NCBI GenBank assembly: GCA_015222555.1
Contig: JADFVM010000021.1
Location: forward strand, 1-16,093
DNA: 16,093 nucleotides
From: Pseudomonadota bacterium
Lineage (GTDB): Bacteria; Desulfobacterota; JADFVX01
Direction of reading: 5' to 3'
The notes beneath the pieces were generated by a model. It was not told the DNA's origin and ran no database searches. It was given only the letters and a program-made list of their open reading frames with translations. How positions within the stretch are numbered: position 1 is the stretch's first letter; every line of letters starts with the position of its first letter. Shown here piece after piece: positions 14,015 through 16,093 of this stretch. The translations under genes and the position numbers were made by a program.

Positions 14015-15456
14015 GTAGATTTGACCTGAGATGCCTGATCTCTCTTTAAGCGATTTTCTTTCGGAGTGAATCTCTTTCCCCTTTTTTTGAGGCAGCTGTC
14101 GATTTTTTCGGCAAGCTCTTTCCCCTGAGAGATGCATGCCCGTACAGAAACACCACCCAGATAGTTTCCTGCCACATGCAATCCGGGAATAAGGCCCAGA
14201 TGTTCATCAAGCTTTTCAAGAAACATCTGGTGGCCCAGATGATACTGGGGCAGGCCCGCCCTGTGACGAATGACCTTTGCCATGACAGGTTTTCCCTTAA
14301 CACCGATGACCTTTTTTAGATCTTCCATCACCAGCGCTATGATCTCTTCATCCGTTTTCCCCGGCATTTCAGGCCTTCTGGCCCCTCCGAGATAATTTGT
14401 CAGCAGTACGGTTCCCTCTTTTGAACGACCCTCAAAAAGGGTGGAGGTCCAAAGAGATCCGAGTGAATTAAAATCTATCTCCTTTTTGGGAAAAAGACAG
14501 CCGATGCCGTCGAGAGGGTGGTCAATATCCTTCCGGGAAAAGCCGAGAAAAGAAACGACCATGGGCGAATATTCAACCCCTTTCAGGAGTATGGAGAGAT
14601 TTTTCGATAATGGATCGACGAGCTTTGCCGCCTCTCCTGCCGGGGTCGCCAGGATGACCGCATCGGCATGAAAAATCTTCTTCTTGCCCGAGACATCGGA
14701 ATGAACCGCCCATTGCTTCCCCTCCCGTTCAATCCCCTCAACGGTGCTGTTGGGGAGGAAGGAATCGCCAACATAGTTTTTCAGCCCTTCCGTCATCGCC
14801 CCCATACCGTTACGGAATGAAAAGACCTGCGCGGCGCATGCAGTCCTGACCCCTGTTAACTTCCGCTTGATCACACCCTTAAGGATACTGCCATGTTCGG
14901 CCTCCAGCTTGGCAAACTGCTGGAATGTGCTTTTCAGGCAAGATTTGTCGGCATCGCCGGCCAGGGTTCCTGCAATATAGGGTTCAATGGAACGTTCATA
15001 AACTTCGGCGCCGAACCTGCGCGTAATAAACTGAGAAACCGTCTCTTCGCTCTCACTGGAAGCTCTGGGGATAAAGGGCTCCAGCAAAGCCCTGAGCTTC
15101 CCCCTGAGACTCCAGAGATCTGTGGTGATCATCTCCTTTAAACGCATCGGAACGGGCGTGGCAACACCATCCTTTAAAAGGTACCTTTTTTTTGCCGACT
15201 CCTGCCTCAGGATCTGCTGGCTGCTCAACCCTGTATTGTGGCAGAGGAAATTTACTTCCGGCAGATAATTGAAAACGCAGTTTGCCGCATAGTCCAAGAG
15301 GAACCCGTCAACCCGTTCGCTGCGGATCAAGCCACCTGCCCTTGAATCCCGCTCAAGAAGCTGTACATCGATCCCCTTCTGCATCAACCAGAAGGCCGAT
15401 GAAAGGCCTGAAATACCGCCACCGATGACTATGACTTTAGGTTTGGAACCAATCAT
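14011..15456 (-). CDS. hemG: Protoporphyrinogen/coproporphyrinogen oxidase, HemG/HemY type
   Basis: This 481-residue FAD enzyme oxidises protoporphyrinogen IX (or coproporphyrinogen III) to the porphyrin, the next-to-last step or so of heme synthesis. It sits at the inner membrane face or in the cytoplasm. The dinucleotide fold is VIVIGGGISGL (9-18) with Glu35 as the ribose-binding acid and GGLIRSE after it. The C-terminal FAD segment VAGNYLGGVSVRACISQG is typical of HemY/PPOX. Length is usual for the family, with a lysine- and arginine-rich tail of about 20 residues. GGAG lies about 11 bases before ATG. Its stop overlaps the radical SAM start, so the two are translationally coupled. HemY-type enzymes use O2, so finding it beside an AhbD-like protein (O2-independent siroheme route) is notable. 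PPOX and CgoX cannot be separated by eye. Confidence 0.9.
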   Translation of the reverse strand: MIGSKPKVIVIGGGISGLSSAFWLMQKGIDVQLLERDSRAGGLIRSERVDGFLLDYAANCVFNYLPEVNFLCHNTGLSSQQILRQESAKKRYLLKDGVATPVPMRLKEMITTDLWSLRGKLRALLEPFIPRASSESEETVSQFITRRFGAEVYERSIEPYIAGTLAGDADKSCLKSTFQQFAKLEAEHGSILKGVIKRKLTGVRTACAAQVFSFRNGMGAMTEGLKNYVGDSFLPNSTVEGIEREGKQWAVHSDVSGKKKIFHADAVILATPAGEAAKLVDPLSKNLSILLKGVEYSPMVVSFLGFSRKDIDHPLDGIGCLFPKKEIDFNSLGSLWTSTLFEGRSKEGTVLLTNYLGGARRPEMPGKTDEEIIALVMEDLKKVIGVKGKPVMAKVIRHRAGLPQYHLGHQMFLEKLDEHLGLIPGLHVAGNYLGGVSVRACISQGKELAEKIDSCLKKRGKRFTPKENRLKRDQASQVKST

Positions 15457-15539
15457 TGAGTTTATATCTCCAGTATACTTATCCGGTTCATCCGGGTTGT
15501 AATATCTTAAGGGGATGGCAAAGAATTTAAAATCTTTTT

Positions 15540-15806
15540 TTATCGGGACTCAGCAACGACGGATAGCTGCCGCCTTCCAAGCCACTTTCCGACAACCTGC
15601 CCTGTGAGAGCCACGAGAATGAAATAAGGGATGAACTCATAACCGATGCCCAGGTATCTTCTCAAAATAATGGTAATTAGAATAGGAATATAGAGGCACC
15701 GCCCCCATGGACGGGAAAACTTCACGAATCTCGCGCCGTAGAAACCAAAGGGGAAGTGAAGCAGGAAAGCAATGAAGAGACTCAAACTGAGATATTGTTC
15801 AGCCAT
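15540..15806 (-). CDS. Small hypothetical inner-membrane protein
   Basis: The product is 88 residues with two or three transmembrane segments (about 5-24, 36-50 and 56-76) and basic residues at the C-terminus (KWLGRR). AGGA stands 7 bases before the ATG and a good promoter lies about 50 bases upstream, so the gene is probably real. HemG starts 83 bases after its stop. It may be a small subunit or anchor for heme synthesis, but I do not recognise the family. Confidence 0.65.
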   Translation of the reverse strand: MAEQYLSLSLFIAFLLHFPFGFYGARFVKFSRPWGRCLYIPILITIILRRYLGIGYEFIPYFILVALTGQVVGKWLGRRQLSVVAESR

Positions 15807-15854
15807 TCAACTATCCTGTGAAAAGTAATCGGGGCACGCGAAAGACGCAGAGCC

Positions 15855-15883
15855 AAGATACAACTTTCATCAAGCTTTGTCAA
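15855..15883 (-). promoter_or_regulatory. Sigma70-like promoter for the small membrane protein/hemG/radical SAM unit
   Basis: On the minus strand TTGACA (15883-15878) and TATCTT (15860-15855) are separated by exactly 17 bases. The -35 is perfect and the -10 matches four of six. Transcription would start near 15848, about 42 bases before the ATG at 15806. This is the best promoter in the window. It suggests constitutive expression of the heme genes, with no operator seen. Confidence 0.6.
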
Positions 15884-15996
15884 CGCCCTTATCTCTTCCA
15901 AATCCCGTTTTAGCGGCATTCAAAACCGCAAAGACTAAGTCGGAATTTGCTGCCCCTTTCTTACCCTTTGGACAGGCTTCAAATGATCACGTTTTT

Positions 15997-16092
15997 TCAA
16001 GCTGCAATATTCAAGGGTACCTCTAATAATTCATGGACGGCATCTAAGCGTTTTAAAAAGCCAACTTCTGCGTTAAAAACTTTGCAAATAGA
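15997..16092 (-). other. Open frame tail at the right edge of the window (partial, doubtful)
   Basis: Reading the minus strand from 16092, 31 codons stay open (ending EVPLNIAA) before TGA at 15997. This could be the end of a gene beginning outside the window, or a spurious frame in a dispersed non-coding repeat; its appearance suggests the latter to me. The rest of 15884-15996 holds no gene that I can support. Confidence 0.25.
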
Positions 16093-16093
16093 C

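Noticed and set aside
14015..14137. Upstream ATG start for the radical SAM gene
   Set aside because: It would add 41 low-complexity residues that overlap HemG coding. The GTG overlapping the HemG stop precedes the conserved domain directly.
1..16093. CRISPR array, tRNA or rRNA gene, or transposase
   Set aside because: No regularly spaced direct repeats, RNA gene patterns or transposase motifs were seen. The only repeats are the propeller blades, the TGAA run and intergenic hairpins.

Overview
The window looks like chromosomal DNA from a Gram-negative bacterium with anaerobic or micro-aerobic respiration. Signs of this are several secreted or membrane-anchored c-type cytochromes, a periplasmic CuA-type copper domain, Sec signal peptides, a lipoprotein and a heme-biosynthesis pair. 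The mixture (Gld-like ABC operon with a DUF4340 protein, orphan LivK-like binding protein, AhbD/NirJ-like radical SAM protein with a PCP_red tail) is reminiscent of the former Deltaproteobacteria (Desulfobacterota and relatives). That placement is an impression, not a result. Nothing points to plasmid or phage DNA.

Region 1 (1-5336, + strand) is a respiratory cluster. It opens with the 3' end of a gene for a nitrous-oxide-reductase-like (NosZ-like) protein, of which only the C-terminal cupredoxin/CuA domain is inside the window. A perfect 12-bp hairpin follows. Then come a small membrane-anchored NTF2-like protein, two tandem secreted Vgb/streptogramin-lyase-fold beta-propellers, a diheme cytochrome c and two monoheme cytochromes c that share one module. 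A clear intrinsic terminator closes the block at about 5378-5417.

Region 2 (5441-11919, + strand) begins with a membrane-anchored monoheme cytochrome whose likely promoter abuts that terminator. It continues with a tightly packed operon: ABC ATPase, ABC-2 permease, GldG-like auxiliary protein, DUF4340 protein, LivK-like binding protein and TlpA-like lipoprotein. Several of its junctions overlap or touch. A DUF420 membrane protein (12067-12483) follows on its own.

Region 3 (12484-12793) is a convergent intergenic stretch holding a small element with inverted ends and internal hairpins.

Region 4 (12794-15806, - strand) encodes a small membrane protein, a HemG/HemY-type protoporphyrinogen oxidase and the radical SAM/SPASM-PCP_red protein. 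The last two genes overlap by 4 nt. A good sigma70-like promoter lies upstream at 15855-15883. The last 290 bases hold no convincing gene.

The working picture is an electron-transfer and maturation locus. The cytochromes deliver electrons to a periplasmic copper reductase, the ABC/Gld, TlpA and DUF420 proteins may assist assembly, and the heme genes supply cofactor. The strangest element is the copper domain itself. It keeps the Cys-x3-Cys-x3-His-x2-Met half of a CuA site but has no histidine where the first CuA ligand should be. It sits next to two propellers that lack both the Vgb catalytic histidines and the histidines needed for a CuZ cluster.
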